DNA of 64,000 bases from Serripes groenlandicus. Taxonomy: Eukaryota; Mollusca; Bivalvia; Cardiida; Cardiidae. Position numbers and translations under genes: made by a program. Shown in pieces: positions 10,195-19,780 of this stretch. A model generated the notes under the pieces. That model was given only the letters and a program-made list of their open reading frames with translations. It had not been told where the DNA came from and did no database searches. The DNA is taken from positions 49,661,281-49,725,280 of the forward strand of contig JASEVX010000013.1 of assembly GCA_031761405.1 (NCBI GenBank), written 5' to 3'. The stretch's first letter is position 1. The number at the start of each line of letters is the position of its first letter.

Positions 10195-10412
10195 TTAAGA
10201 CCCATACCGAAAAACAGACGCCTGTTGGCCAATGCAGCAAACAAATATTGAAAACATTGTGACAAAAGTGAAAATTGGTTAAAACGAGCAAATTCTCCTT
10301 TTACCACAATGTTTGCAATCTATTTTTCCAGTAATGATACTTTGATTTATAGAGATTTTCTATACTTTTGAGTAGCTGTTTTCAATGAGGTCTGCTGCAG
10401 ATTTGTTGTATA
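10195..10412 (-). mobile_element. pbM MITE, diverged
   Basis: R-like left (ACAGACGCCTGTTGGCC), worn hairpin GTTAAAACGAGCAA, right L-type TCTGCTGCAGATTTGTTG with no terminal GGGAAAGGG. Its right end takes part in the 87-bp duplication that follows. Confidence 0.65.
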
Positions 10413-10543
10413 TTAGGCTTATTAATTGCGGAACAAGTTTTATTAATAGTCCTGATGAGTAGCTGTTTTCAATGAGGTCTGCTGCAGATTTGTTGTATAT
10501 TAGGCTTATTAATTGCGGAACAAGTTTTATTAATAATCTCACT
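10370..10543. repeat. Tandem duplication, 87 bp x 2
   Basis: GAGTAGCTGTTTTCAATGAG recurs at 10370 and 10457. The unit includes a pbM L end plus adjoining host DNA (TTAATTGCGGAACAAG). The two units are nearly identical, so the event is recent. Confidence 0.9.
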
Positions 10544-10727
10544 AGTCCTGAGGTCTTCTTTCGGGAGAATTAACCAGTTTGCTTACACAGTTTTGTGTGG
10601 AAAAGTCCCAGCGACAGACCTCAGGGCTTAGGGGCTCACTGGTTATTGTTAGTCCTCATTCTTTCCCACATACTGATGCTTTCTGACATACAGATGTTGG
10701 CGATGATTTGCTGGTTTAGTTGTTAAT

Positions 10728-10930
10728 ATAACCCTTTCCCCTCATACAGACGCTTTCTGACGCCTCTGCAGCAGACCGCTTTTTAGAAAACATAGTGACA
10801 AAAGAAGAAATTGCACAAAATGTGCAATTTCTCCTTTTGCCACAATGTTTTCCACTTTTTGTCATAGGTTATCCATTCAATTATGGAGATTTTCTATTTT
10901 TTGACAAAATACGTTTAAAGTCGTCTGATG
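10728..10930 (-). mobile_element. pbM MITE, subfamily A2, right-truncated
   Basis: Left flank ATAA. Intact R end with CGCCTCTGCAGCAGACCGC, stem GCACAAAATGTGC, TTTTTGTCATAGG and ACAAAATACG. It breaks off at GTCGTCTGATG. Confidence 0.88.
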
Positions 10931-11000
10931 TTGAAATGTCCACAAGTTGTTGATTTAACAACAATAACCTTTTCCCACATACAGACGCTTCTTTGACAGT

Positions 11001-11221
11001 ATCCAGGGGTCGTGAGTTTGAATCCCGACTCGGCCAACTTTCTTTCTGACGTTTGACAAAAGTCAATATGACATGCGTCACTCGTCTTCCACCAATGGGC
11101 TAAGTCTATGTGGGAAAGCAGCCAGTTGCTTGGGAAACACATGAGAAGGTGAACTGGCCACTGTGATATGATTGAGAAAATGTTTAAAACGTCGTTAAAC
11201 CCCAATCAATCAATCAATCAA
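11001..11221 (+). mobile_element. SINE A, 5'-truncated, with 11-bp target duplication
   Basis: Flanked by TCTTTGACAGT at 10990-11000 and 11222-11232. It begins inside the tRNA head just before box B (GTGAGTTTGAATCCC), continues through GGCCACTGTGATATG, and ends ACGTCGTTAAACCCC plus (AATC)n. Loss of the 5' end between exact target duplications is the signature of target-primed reverse transcription. It sits in a scrap of pbM R end (CCCACATACAGACGC). Confidence 0.92.
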
Positions 11222-11454
11222 TCTTTGACAGTCGATTTCAGCCAGTGTTTTTTACTCTATTTATTGATTACACTTTTTTCTATATTCTTTCTGTGATATT
11301 TTCAGTCATAAGAGAACTTACTTGGAGGCAGGTCCACCTACGACCAGTTCCGACGGGAGCTGAACACACTGCAGTTTCGGGCGTCATTCTGCGTCTGCAT
11401 TACCCACAACACAACATTCCAACGCAGAACATTCAAGCAGTTAGCCCCACCTGG

Positions 11455-11735
11455 TTTGTTTTTCCCCCAGCCTTTGTAGTTGCTGAAATAACAGAAAAAT
11501 TGTTTTATTATTATATGTGCCTGGTAGTGCCACAAAGTTTTTCACCAAACTTTGTTGTTGCTGAAATAACCAGATTTCTTTTATCATTCATGTATATAGT
11601 GCCACAAGGCTGCTTTTTCCACGGCCCTTGTTGTTGCCGTAATAGCAGAAAAAATGTTTTTTATCATTCAAACCTTTTGCACCACTCTCTTAATATTTCA
11701 ACAACCTTATTGTTGCTGAACATAAAAGAAATGCT
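11455..11735. repeat. Degenerate tandem repeat, ~78 bp x 4
   Basis: GTTGCTGAAATAACAG-like words recur at 11479, 11557, 11633 and 11712 (periods 78, 76, 79). The longest non-minisatellite open frame of the window (11245-11790) is built on this repeat and ends in a pbM copy, so I do not treat it as a gene. Confidence 0.75.
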
Positions 11736-11739
11736 ACTA

Positions 11740-11960
11740 TTAACCCTTTCCCTCATACAACAATTCTGCAGCAGACGACTTCGAACATAATTTGTCAAAA
11801 AATAGAAAATTGAACAGATAACCTATGACAAAATGTGGAAAATATTGTGGCAAAAGGAGAAATTGCTCATTTTGAGCAATTTCTTCTTTGGTCACTATGT
11901 TTTCAAAAAGCCGTCTGCTGCAGAGGCGTCAGAAAGTGTCTATATGAGGGAAAGGGTTGA
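11740..11960 (+). mobile_element. pbM MITE, subfamily A1
   Basis: TTAA left, TTGA right. A short deletion removes part of TCTCTATAATTG. Hairpin GCTCATTTTGAGC. Confidence 0.92.
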
Positions 11961-12126
11961 ATGTTCCGTTTATAGTTTGCATGCTGAATAGCCATAAAAC
12001 ATGTTGTATTTGACAAACAAATTGATTTTCATCTTACATAAAAATACAGATATAATTTTTAGGTCAAAATCTATTGATTGGTACGATATAGAAAATGATG
12101 ATAGGTTCATTGGTTTAGGAATAACA

Positions 12127-12328
12127 TTAACCCTTTCCCTCATAAGACAATTCTGCAGCAGACGACATTGAACATATTTTGTCAAAAAACCTATGACTAA
12201 AAGAGGAAAACATTGTGGCAAAAGTAGTAATTGCTTGTTTTGAGCAATTTCTTCTTTTGTCACTATGTTTTCAAAAAGCCTTCTGCTGCAGAGGCGTCAG
12301 AAAGTGTCTATATGAGGGAAAGGGTTAA
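12127..12328 (+). mobile_element. pbM MITE, subfamily A1 with 30-bp deletion
   Basis: TTAA on both sides. The GAAAATCTCTATAATTGAATGG segment is lost between CAAAAAA and CCTATGACTAAAAG. The hairpin carries one mispair (GCTTG..TGAGC). Confidence 0.92.
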
Positions 12329-12464
12329 CCCTAAACCAATGAACCTGATTAACCTATCCCACAAACAGACTCTTTCTGTTTTGTTCCAGCCAAACCCTAT
12401 GTTGAGGGTACTCTTAAAGAGATATTATGGTTCAAACTAGAAAAATATCACTGAAGGTGATGAA

Positions 12465-12785
12465 TACCCCCAGCTGGTGCCTGACAATATACATATGTAT
12501 GAGAAATTCAAGGGGCCATAACTCATTTAAAAATAATTTCAGTGCAACACGCCGACAATATGCACAACTAGGCTTTGGTATCAATCATTCTTGTGAAGTT
12601 ATATTGAATTCTGACCAAGGGTTGCTGAGAAATAATGTTCACAAGAAATGTCCAGACCAACGAACCGACAAACCGACCGACAAGCGCGACTCCTATAATA
12701 GCCCCCATATACTGAACGACAAACCGACCGACAAGCGCGACTCCTATAATAGCCCCCATATACTATGTATCTGGGGGAATAATAA
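12465..12785 (+). mobile_element. Short interspersed element with CCCCCAG..CTGGGGG ends
   Basis: Begins AATACCCCCAGCTGG and ends TATCTGGGGGAATAAT. The interior has AGGGGCCATAACTC, a phrase common in bivalve repeats. A 51-bp tandem duplication (AACCGACCGACAAGCGCG at 12671 and 12722) lies near its 3' end. Family not identified. Confidence 0.45.
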
Positions 12786-12828
12786 GGCTTTCAGAAAAGG
12801 AAGCATGTATAGTTACGGTCAAACCTGT

Positions 12829-13008
12829 ATCTAAAGACCACCCATGGGAAGTGTTTCACGGGTGGTCATTAATTGCAGGATCTCTAATACAGAATATAAG
12901 TATTCGGGAAACTAAAGGTACAGTCGTCGAGGGAAACTAAAGGTACAGTCGTCGACCACTATAGACAGGGAATTGCTGTTCCAAGGCAGTCTTTAGCGCA
13001 GGTTTGAC
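12829..13008. mobile_element. Short inverted-repeat element (MITE), ~180 bp
   Basis: Termini GTCAAACCTGTATCTAAAGAC and, reversed from the right edge, GTCAAACCTGCGCTAAAGAC: ~20 bp with three mismatches. It contains a 25-bp direct duplication (GGGAAACTAAAGGTACAGTC at 12906 and 12931). Flanking TAC may be the target duplication. Superfamily unknown. Confidence 0.6.
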
Positions 13009-13075
13009 TACATCTTTTCTAGAACTCTGGATTACACTTCCGTCTATGAAGATCGATATCTTGCAAGGATCATCG

Positions 13076-13240
13076 TTAACCCTTTCCCTCATACGACAAT
13101 TCTGCAGCAGACGACTTTGAACGTATTTTGTCAGATGGTTAACCTATGACTGAAAGTGGAAAACATTGTGACAAAAGGAGAAATTGCACGTTCTGTGCAA
13201 TTTCTTCTTTTGTCACTATGTTTTCAAAACGCCGTCTGCT
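13076..13240 (+). mobile_element. pbM MITE, right end cut at GTCTGCT
   Basis: Left TTAA and L end intact, with a deletion after TTTTGTCA and stem GCACG..CTGTGC. The sequence stops at GCCGTCTGCT, exactly where the next copy begins. Confidence 0.88.
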
Positions 13241-13470
13241 TTAACCCTTTCCTTCATACGACAATTCTGCAGCAGACGACTTTGAACGTATTTTGTCAAG
13301 ACATAGAAAATCTCTGTAATTGAATGAATAACCTATGACAAAATGTGGAAAACATTGTGGCAAAAGGAGAAATTGCACGTTTTGTGCAATTTCTTCTTTT
13401 GTCACTATGTTTTCAAAAAGCCGTCTGCTGCTGAGGCGTCTGAAAGCGTCTATATGAGGGAAAGGGTTAA
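13241..13470 (+). mobile_element. pbM MITE, full length, subfamily A2
   Basis: 230 bp with TTAA at both edges, ACGTATTTTGTC and GCACG..TGTGC. In the R subterminal motif GCTGCAG has become GCTGCTG. Confidence 0.95.
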
Positions 13471-13600
13471 CACTTTCACACTTTTAGAGAGCAGACAACT
13501 GCGAAAACATTGTGGGAAGAAAGATAACTGATTGAAATAGAGATTGTAGATAAAATGTAAATTGCTTATTATGATTTTCAAATTGCGGCTTCTGCCTTGT

Positions 13601-13808
13601 TTAATCTTTCCCACAAACAACAAATCTGTAGCATAAGACAAAATTTCTCCATTTTTTGCCTAAATGTTTTCGAAGTTGTCCACTGAAGATTTTTTTTGTT
13701 GAATAAAGAAACTTTTCATTAGGAGCAATTCCTTCTTGTGTCACAATGAGGTCAAAAGTCGTCTGCTGCAGATGCGTCAGAATGCATTTAATTGTGGGAA
13801 AGGGTTAA
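13601..13808 (+). mobile_element. pbM MITE, diverged
   Basis: TTAATCTTTCCCACAAACAACAAATC on the left; R-type GCAGATGCGTCAGAATGC on the right, ending GGGAAAGGGTTAA. The centre is rearranged, with a second CAAATGTTTTCGAAGTTGTCC block inside. Confidence 0.75.
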
Positions 13809-13838
13809 TTAAGCATTCATCTTATAAATAAACAGAGC

Positions 13839-13983
13839 TTAACCCTTACCCTCATACGACAATTCTGCAGCAGACGACTTTGAACATATTTTGTCAAAAA
13901 ATAGAAAAACTGAATGGATAACCTATGACTAAAAGTGGAAAACATTGTGGCAAAAGGAGAAAATGCTCGAGGGAAAGGGTTAA
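13839..13983 (+). mobile_element. pbM MITE, solo-left form (145 bp)
   Basis: L half is complete to GGAGAAAATGCTCG, then jumps straight to AGGGAAAGGGTTAA. The R subterminal repeat and half of the hairpin are missing. Both edges are TTAA, so the deletion occurred inside an integrated copy or the short form itself moved. Confidence 0.88.
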
Positions 13984-14084
13984 ATACAACCTCAACCTCA
14001 AATCATCAATCTTAAAATGACAAGATACTTAAAAAGCAAATTGTCTATTTTGTATAAAAATAATCAAATATTCCGTATTGTAAT

Positions 14085-14285
14085 GCTTGATCGCTTTTCT
14101 CATTCATAAAATCAGAGAGCCTTGGCTGATAAGGAGGAGTAAACATGACTTTTCCGCACAAATTCTCTTTTAATACCCAACCAAACTCAAAATTGTTGGT
14201 ACTCAAAAGAATCTCCTCATTCAGATGATTCTTTTGAGTACCCACAACATAGCGTTTTAAGTTTAAATAAGGTTTTTGGAGCATG
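14085..14285 (-). mobile_element. Palindromic foldback element, degraded
   Basis: Arms GGTACTCAAAAGAATC and GATTCTTTTGAGTACCC around CTCCTCATTCAGAT. The outer parts GATAAGGAGGAGTAAACATG and TTTTAAGTTTAAATAAGG correspond to the outer parts of the elements at 23437, 26383, 41465 and 49626. Confidence 0.6.
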
Positions 14286-14560
14286 AAATATACCTCACAA
14301 CTCGAGTTCCAAATAGCAGAAAGTTTTCCAGTCTAGTAATGCATAATTCATAATGGACTAATGATAATGTTTAGAAGTGAATTAAATAATCAACATGTTT
14401 ATAGCGTTTTTAGTTCAACTAAGGTTTTTGGAGCATGAAATATGCCCCCGACTCGAGTTCCAAATAGCAGAAAGTTTTTAGGTCTAATAATGCATAATTC
14501 ATAATGCACTAATGGTAATGTTGAAATAGAAGTGAATTAAATAATTAACATGTTTACAAT
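14262..14560. repeat. Tandem duplication, ~152 bp x 2
   Basis: GGTTTTTGGAGCATGAAATA at 14271 and 14423. Units share CTCGAGTTCCAAATAGCAG and AATGCATAATTCATAATG. Confidence 0.88.
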
Positions 14561-14587
14561 GGGAATAGAAAATGAACACTGTCCTCC

Positions 14588-14818
14588 TTTACCCTTTCCT
14601 TCATCTAGACGCTTCCTGATGCCCCTGCAGCAGGCGGCTTTTTGAAAACATGGCGACAAAAGAAGAATTTGCTCAAAACGAGCAATTTCTCCTTCTGTCA
14701 CCATGTTTTCAACTCTATTCAATCATTGCACTTTCATCTAAAGAAAGTCTCCAATTTCTGTTCAGGTATGTTTTCAAAGTCGTCTGCTGCAGATTTGTTT
14801 TATGTGGGAAAGGGTTAA
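14588..14818 (-). mobile_element. pbM MITE, A/B mosaic
   Basis: Left R end of A type (CATCTAGACGCTTCCTGATGC, GGCGGCTTTTTG). The right half is B type (TTCAACTCTATTCAATC, GATTTGTTTTATGTGGG). The switch lies just after the hairpin. Confidence 0.88.
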
Positions 14819-14885
14819 AAGACAAGCATATGCTTGTGTAAAGTTTGTACTCTCATTTCAAATGCTGCCTCTCAACAGAATCCCA

Positions 14886-15057
14886 TTAACCCTTTCCCTC
14901 ATACGACAATTCTGCAGCAGACGACTTTGAACATATTTTGTCAAAACATAGAAAATCTCCATAATTAAATGGATAACGTTACTATGACTAAAAGTGGAAA
15001 ACATTGTGGCAAAAGGAGAAATTGCACGTTTTGTGCAATTTCTTCTTTTGTGACTTT
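14886..15057 (+). mobile_element. pbM MITE, right-truncated
   Basis: L end and hairpin GCACG..TGTGC present. The copy stops after TTCTTCTTTTGTGACTTTAAT, where an opposite-facing copy starts. Confidence 0.85.
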
Positions 15058-15273
15058 AATAAACCCTTTCCCTCATATGGACGCTTTCTGTCGCCTCTAC
15101 AGCAGACGGCTTTTTGAAAATATTGACAAAAGAAGAAGAATTTCTCCTTTTGCCACAATGTTTTCCACATTAAGTCATAGGTTATCCATTCAATAATAGA
15201 GATTTTCCATTTTTTTGACAAAATATGTTCAATGAGATCTGATGCAGAATTGTCGTATGAGGGAAAGGGATAA
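15058..15273 (-). mobile_element. pbM MITE, subfamily A1
   Basis: R end on the left (CATATGGACGCTTTCTGTCGC). The hairpin is deleted to GAAGAAGAATTTCTCC. Right L end with GATGCAGAATTGTCG and flank ATAA. Confidence 0.88.
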
Positions 15274-15417
15274 TGTAATGAAACTATTCTCTAAAAAGTT
15301 CTTCATTGTGCAATATTGACAAAATGTCAATGGTACTATAATGTCTTTTTATCATTGGTTTTAGAGAAATGGTTGTAAAACACAATACAGTATAAAAGAG
15401 GAGCATTGACCCATATC

Positions 15418-15441
15418 AGGAATCATTACTCTATACTTCTT

Positions 15442-15472
<31 letters not shown>

Positions 15473-15520
15473 CACCCCCGAGACGGAATTTGTCATACCC
15501 GGGGTCAGTCTACTCAGAGG
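15418..15520. repeat. 26-base C tract inside a fragment related to the 42872 element
   Basis: C run at 15445-15470. Upstream AGGAATCATTACTCTATACT and downstream GGAATTTGTC..CAGTCT match, in order, AGGAATCATTACTCTACACT and GGAATGTGTC..CAGTCT in the element at 42872-43122, where the tract is only five C. Confidence 0.6.
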
Positions 15521-15532
15521 CCACAACCCTTT

Positions 15533-15754
15533 CCCTCATATAGACGCTTTCTGACGCCCTCTGCAGCAGACGGCTTTTTGAAAACATAGTGACAAAAGAA
15601 GAAATTGCACAAAACTTACAATTTCTCATTTTGCCACCATGTTTTCCACTTTTAGTCATAGGTTATCCATTCAATTATAGAGATTTTCCATTATTTGACA
15701 AAAATATGTTCAAAGTCGTCTGCTGCAGAATTGTCGTATGAGGGGAAGGGATAA
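15533..15754 (-). mobile_element. pbM MITE, subfamily A1
   Basis: Flanks ACAA and ATAA. R end has an extra C (CGCCCTCTGCAGCAG). Right L end GAATTGTCGTATGAGG. Confidence 0.92.
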
Positions 15755-15796
15755 TTTTGGTTTTCATGCAGGACGGCTCACATCAGCAAGTCAATC

Positions 15797-15967
15797 GACT
15801 TTGAACGTATTTTGTCAAAACATAGAAAATCTCCATAACTGAATGGATAACCTATGGCAGAAAGTGGAAAACATTGTGGCAAAAGGAGAAATTGCACGTT
15901 TTGTGCAATTTCTTCTTTTGCTACTATGTTTTCAAAAAAGCCGTCTGCTGCAGAGGCGTCAAAAAGC
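15797..15967 (+). mobile_element. pbM MITE, truncated at both ends, subfamily A2
   Basis: Starts at CGACTTTGAACGTATTTTG and stops in GCAGAGGCGTCAAAAAGCC. The interior including GCACG..TGTGC is intact. Confidence 0.85.
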
Positions 15968-15984
15968 CTACCCCCAAAATCATC

Positions 15985-16085
15985 AGCACCAAGGAGGGAA
16001 AGCCATTTCTACCGTTTTTAAAGATTTTTGATGACCCGGCAGTGGATCGCACCCATGACATCCCGCAACGAGGCGGACACACTTC
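15985..16085 (-). mobile_element. SINE C fragment with an empty pbM target site
   Basis: AGGGAAAGCCATTTCTACCG, then TTTTTAAAGATTTTTGATGACC, then box-B-like sequence reversed (GGATCGCACCC). The TTTAA here corresponds to the positions where pbM copies sit at 33593, 34938 and 53961, so this copy shows an uninterrupted site. Confidence 0.65.
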
Positions 16086-16220
16086 CACTTTCCAACGGGG
16101 GCAGTCTGATTATAAAATGAATGCCCGTTAATCCCAGTCTATCTCGGACTACCCATGATTATCTCCCTTTCTCATATAGTCGTATCCCATGTTGTTGGCA
16201 CTCAAAATATTTGTCTCATT

Positions 16221-16509
16221 TGATTTGATTTGATTAATTGATGTTTAACGCCGTTTTCAACAATTTTTCAGTCATATCACGGCGACCAGTTCAGATACTC
16301 ATATGTTTGCTGGTTTGCTCACACCAGTACTCCACACAACTGGCTGCTTTTCCACATATAGACTGTTAGCCCATTGGTGAAAGAAGAATGACGCTTGTCA
16401 CAGTGACTTTTGTCAAACATCCGAAATAATGTTGGCCGAGCTGGGGTTCGAACTCACAACCCCTGGATTCACAGCCAGCTTGGCTACCAACTGAGCTACC
16501 GCGGCTCGG
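16221..16509 (-). mobile_element. SINE A, complete
   Basis: On the minus strand: CCGAGCCGCGGTAGCTCAGT (box A region), GAGTTCGAACCCC (box B), the body with TGGTGTGAGCAAACC, and a 3' end GGCGTTAAAC followed by AAT-rich repeats. The head is a good tRNA relative but carries the long non-tRNA body, so this is a SINE and not a tRNA gene. Confidence 0.9.
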
Positions 16510-16559
16510 CTCAGTTCATTTGAATACCAACAAAATATCCTTATCCACTGTTCTGGTTC

Positions 16560-16920
16560 TTGCTCATTGACTATGTTTATTTTTTGAGGGAATAATGATA
16601 TTTTTCCACACCGTTTTCAAGTCTTTTGCTGCAGATATGCTTCTAAATGCATCCCTTCTACTAGTCTCAAGAGGGATCAGTATAAATGATATACTCACCA
16701 AAACTTTTCTTAGGACCTCATAAGTAACCTGAAAATAGACAGAAAGACATAATAAGCAACAGATAGTTGATGTGTTTGGTTAAATGGTGATTCAACCCTT
16801 TCCTTTTTGTACCAATACATTTTTAACCCCTGTGCAGGGAGAGTTTTAGAAAATGTTGTGACAAAAAGGAGAAATTGCTCAATGATTTCAACTCAATAAT
16901 GTTTCTGTAATGTTTAAGTG
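16560..16920. mobile_element. Two decayed pbM remnants
   Basis: 16570-16660 has TTTGCTGCAGATATGC. 16793-16920 has CAACCCTTTCCTTTTTGTACC then GTGACAAAAAGGAGAAATTG. Nothing else is recognisable between them. Confidence 0.4.
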
Positions 16921-16934
16921 CTTTACCATATTTT

Positions 16935-17560
16935 TGCTTATAAGATTTCAAAATAATAGAAGCAGCACTATTTGGTGACAAACACCATGAGGAATTGGTC
17001 ATTTTCAAACCATAACTCACAAGTCAAATTTTTAATGCTATTCATAAATGTAATTTCAATGGTAACCATTCTCTCAAGATACATTTTTCCATGACAACGC
17101 TATCACTTATAATGGTGGACAAACAAAATACAGTAATTCGGATTATGCAGCAGTGCAAATTGATGACAAAACACTAAGGAACTTTTCATTTTCAAACCAT
17201 GATTGCAAAGTCAACTGCTGCAATTTCAACGGTAACCATTTCTCTCGAGACGCATTTTTCCACGACAATGCAGTCACCAATAATGGTGGACAAACAAAAT
17301 ACAGTAATTCTGATTGTGCAGCAGTGCTAGTTGATGACAAACACCATGAGGTACTTGTCATTTTTTAAACCATAACTCACAAAAATGATCGCAAAAGTCA
17401 AACTGCTGTTATTTCAGCGGTAACCATTTCTCTCGAGACGCATTTTTCCATGACAATGCGATCGCCAATAATGGTGGACAAGCAATCTGCAGTGGACTGA
17501 TTGTGCAGAGTCACTATTCGATGACAGACATTTTTCTATATTTAGTCCCCTGTCCTCAGC
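16935..17560 (+). pseudogene. Decayed gene fragment with ~57-63-residue repeats, beta-helix-like
   Basis: Three to four diverged units of ~171-188 bp, marked by AATGGTGGACAAACAAAATA at 17111, 17282 and 17470 (the last changed). In the open frame at 17153-17368 the unit reads as F/N/G-rich text: CCNFNGNHFSRDAFFHDNA, then VTNNGG, then SNSDCAAVLVDD. The NN-GG and VxxFxxN-type spacing resembles right-handed beta-helix repeat proteins common in invertebrates (pmp-like). Frames are broken between units (near 17085 and 17370), there is no start codon context, and no splice sites were identified. Function cannot be assigned; a purely non-coding tandem repeat is the alternative. Confidence 0.4.
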
Positions 17561-17621
17561 TGACCATTTACAAATATTGATGTTTGCCTCCAGTGGTGAC
17601 CTAAATGGAGTGCAAACAACC

Positions 17622-17852
17622 TTAACCCCTTTCCCTCATACGACAATCCCGCAGCAGACGACTTTGCACATACTTTGTCAAAGGATAGAAAATCTCTATA
17701 ATTGAATGGATAACCTATGACTAAAAGTGGAAAACATTGTGGCAAAAGGAGAAATTGCACGTTTTGTGCAATTTCTTCTTTTGTCACTATGTTTTCAAAT
17801 AGCCGACTGCTACAGAGGCGTCAGAAAGCGTCTATATGAGGGAAAGGGTTAA
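17622..17852 (+). mobile_element. pbM MITE, A1 left / A2 centre mosaic
   Basis: TTAA both sides. Left part has A1 markers (TCTCTATAATTG, GACTAAAAGTGG) but the stem is the A2 form GCACG..TGTGC. Right TTAA shared with the next copy. Confidence 0.95.
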
Positions 17853-18046
17853 GACTTTCCCAACTACAACAAATCTGCAGCAGACAGGCGACTTTGAATT
17901 ACAAACAGTCAAAAATACGGTAATTAGTCTTTATAAATGAAAGAACAATTATGGAACAAAACTGAATTCATTGTGATATTAAAGAACGAGATATTGTTCA
18001 TTATGAGCAATTTCTCCTTTTATCACAATATCTTCAAAAGTGTTAA
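17849..18046 (+). mobile_element. pbM MITE, right end lost, in a three-copy train
   Basis: Starts TTAAGACTTTCCCAAC. L-type ACAACAAATCTGCAGCAG and stem TTGTTCATTATGAGCAA are present. It ends at AAAAGTG before the TTAA of the next copy. Confidence 0.82.
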
Positions 18047-18256
18047 GTTTTTCCCACCTATAGAAGCTTTCTGACGCCTCTGCAGCGGACGACTTTTAAA
18101 AACACTGACAAAAGGACGAGCAATTTCTCCTTTTACCACAGTGTTTTCATCTTTATTCAATTATAATAGTAGAATGTTAATAGGGATTTTTCACATTTTT
18201 GCAAAAACTTTTCAAAGTCGTCTACTGCAAATTTGCTGTATGTGGGAACTGGTTAG
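18043..18256 (-). mobile_element. pbM MITE, third in train
   Basis: TTAAGTTTTTCCCACC, R-type CTATAGAAGCTTTCTGACGCC, CTGCAGCGGACG, right L-type GCAAATTTGCTGTATGTGGG, flank TTAG. Confidence 0.82.
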
Positions 18257-18652
18257 GGAATGTTTCAGCCTCTTTTTAATCAGGATTCTGCATTAGGCAA
18301 GAATCCATGTTATGGACTAAGACATCGAGAGTGAAAAAAGCAAAACCTTGTACTTTAGAGGGTTTCAATTTAAATCAATAGTAGGAACATCGGCTCCACT
18401 GCTTTTAGAGAAGCAGAAACCGTTGCCGTAGCAACCGTTAAAGATTCCAAATCCAGTTATACAGTACATAAATGCAAATAAAATATATGTGACTTAGAAT
18501 TCAATATACACTGCTTGATTCTCTCTCTCTTTTTATCTTTTAACCAAAATCAAGCTTGTCTCGAATTCAGCACAATAATCATTATAGATTTTATTTTCTC
18601 TTCGCTTTTCAATTACAGTTCTCTTTGAATAGCTGTCCTGATTTGTATACAG
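18257..18652. other. No recognisable feature
   Basis: Low-copy sequence with a short CpG-containing phrase (ACCGTTGCCGTAGCAACCG, itself a small palindrome near 18420-18438). That phrase resembles a paired X-box-like inverted repeat (GTTGCCGTAGCAAC). No gene is visible next to it. Confidence 0.35.
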
Positions 18653-18689
18653 TATGACACTTTCAACACGATAACATTCCTGTACGAAA

Positions 18690-18880
18690 ACTCTGAGCCA
18701 ATTCTGTACAGAGTCTGTACCAATTCTGGGCAGAATACATACAGAATTTCTGTTTTCTGTACAGAATAAACACAGACACAGAATCTGATATAAATTCTGT
18801 ACAGACTTTTTGTTTTTTTCTGTACAGAATCTTACTGAACCAGGTTTTTGTCTGTACAGATTATTGTATCAGACAGATTT
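18690..18880. repeat. Cluster of CTGTACAG(A) motifs, left
   Basis: Five exact CTGTACAG words plus near matches (GGGCAGAATAC, CTGTACCAATTC) in ~190 bp. The mirrored cluster is at 20823-21120. Confidence 0.7.
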
Positions 18881-18899
18881 TTCGCACTTAGAAAAAAAA

Positions 18900-19440
18900 G
18901 CGAACCAGAAAAATGGACTTAGACAAAAAGTGAACCAGAATAATTGAGCTTAGAAAATTTCTTAAATCATGCGTGTTTTTTTTAAATATTGAGGGACGTA
19001 GATAAGCAACTCCACCTGTACACCTGTTATCTGGTTAAAATATGACATGGAGAAATAAAATTTTCCAAATTTTCACATTTTGTAGCAATTAATTAAACTT
19101 TGAAGTCACATTTGGCACATGTATATAACAAACCCATACATATTCTGAAAGCTTAACATTTCAACTAAAGTTAGAAATACATTGAACATCTAGAATTTGT
19201 TTGTGTTTTGAATAATGCCTGGTTTAAAAGACACAGGGAATGAGGGATTGTGATTTCTGTATTTTATTAATTTTGTTCCAAATATTGATAGAATGACATT
19301 ACAGTATTCATAAGGATAAAATATTATCAAAGAGTGTAGCGTATTAAAATATTGTTATCCATTCGAACAGAACAATGTTTAAACTTCCAGAAAATATCTT
19401 TGTTATTTTCATATCTCATTTTTCATTTTCATTTCAATAG
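18900..19440. other. No recognisable feature
   Basis: AT-rich interior of the candidate insertion, without repeat-family matches or conserved frames. Confidence 0.4.
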
Positions 19441-19463
19441 TTTTTGAGTTTTACTTGCTACAA

Positions 19464-19780
19464 ATGTTACGACGGATTTTATTGGGTCACACTTACGAAC
19501 GTGTGTTTATAACGGTGAACCGGAAATTTGAATGACTGCAATTTCAAGACGATGAACGTGCGGTGTTCGCCTCATATTCTACTACCAGGTATGTTTTTTC
19601 TGATCAATATCAAATTAAACCTTATAATCTGAGCTTTATTTTAATATAGAAATTCTGGAAATCGGCCTGAAATTGACAAATGCATAGCAATTCTAGTACG
19701 AATCGTGTTCGCTACGCGATTGGCCGCCATTTTATGTCTTTGTCAACACAGCGACAAATCGGTTTTAAAGTCCCGATTAA
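19464..19780. promoter_or_regulatory. CpG-richer island with CCAAT-like and YY1-like words
   Basis: CpG clusters (ACGACGG, GAACGTGCGG, GTACGAATCGTGTTCGC, TACGCGATTGG) contrast with very CpG-poor surroundings. GCGATTGGCCGCCATTTTATG at ~19718-19738 combines a reversed CCAAT box (ATTGG) with the reverse of AAAATGGCGGC, the known YY1 core. YY1 orientation would suit a start of transcription on the minus strand, whereas the exon-like arrangement runs on the plus strand, so a bidirectional promoter is possible. Purely sequence-based inference. Confidence 0.35.

Noticed and set aside
11245..11790. 181-codon frame, the longest outside the minisatellite
   Set aside because: It starts in unique AT-rich DNA, crosses a ~78-bp degenerate tandem repeat and ends in a pbM L end. 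Composition is low-complexity (F, L, V rich) and no domain is recognisable.
16430..16509. tRNA gene on the minus strand (box A and box B present)
   Set aside because: The tRNA-like part is continuous with a SINE A body and (AATC)n tail, and the same head recurs at 22700-22783. It is a SINE promoter and not a tRNA. The heads at 6243 and 33328 are rejected for the same reason.
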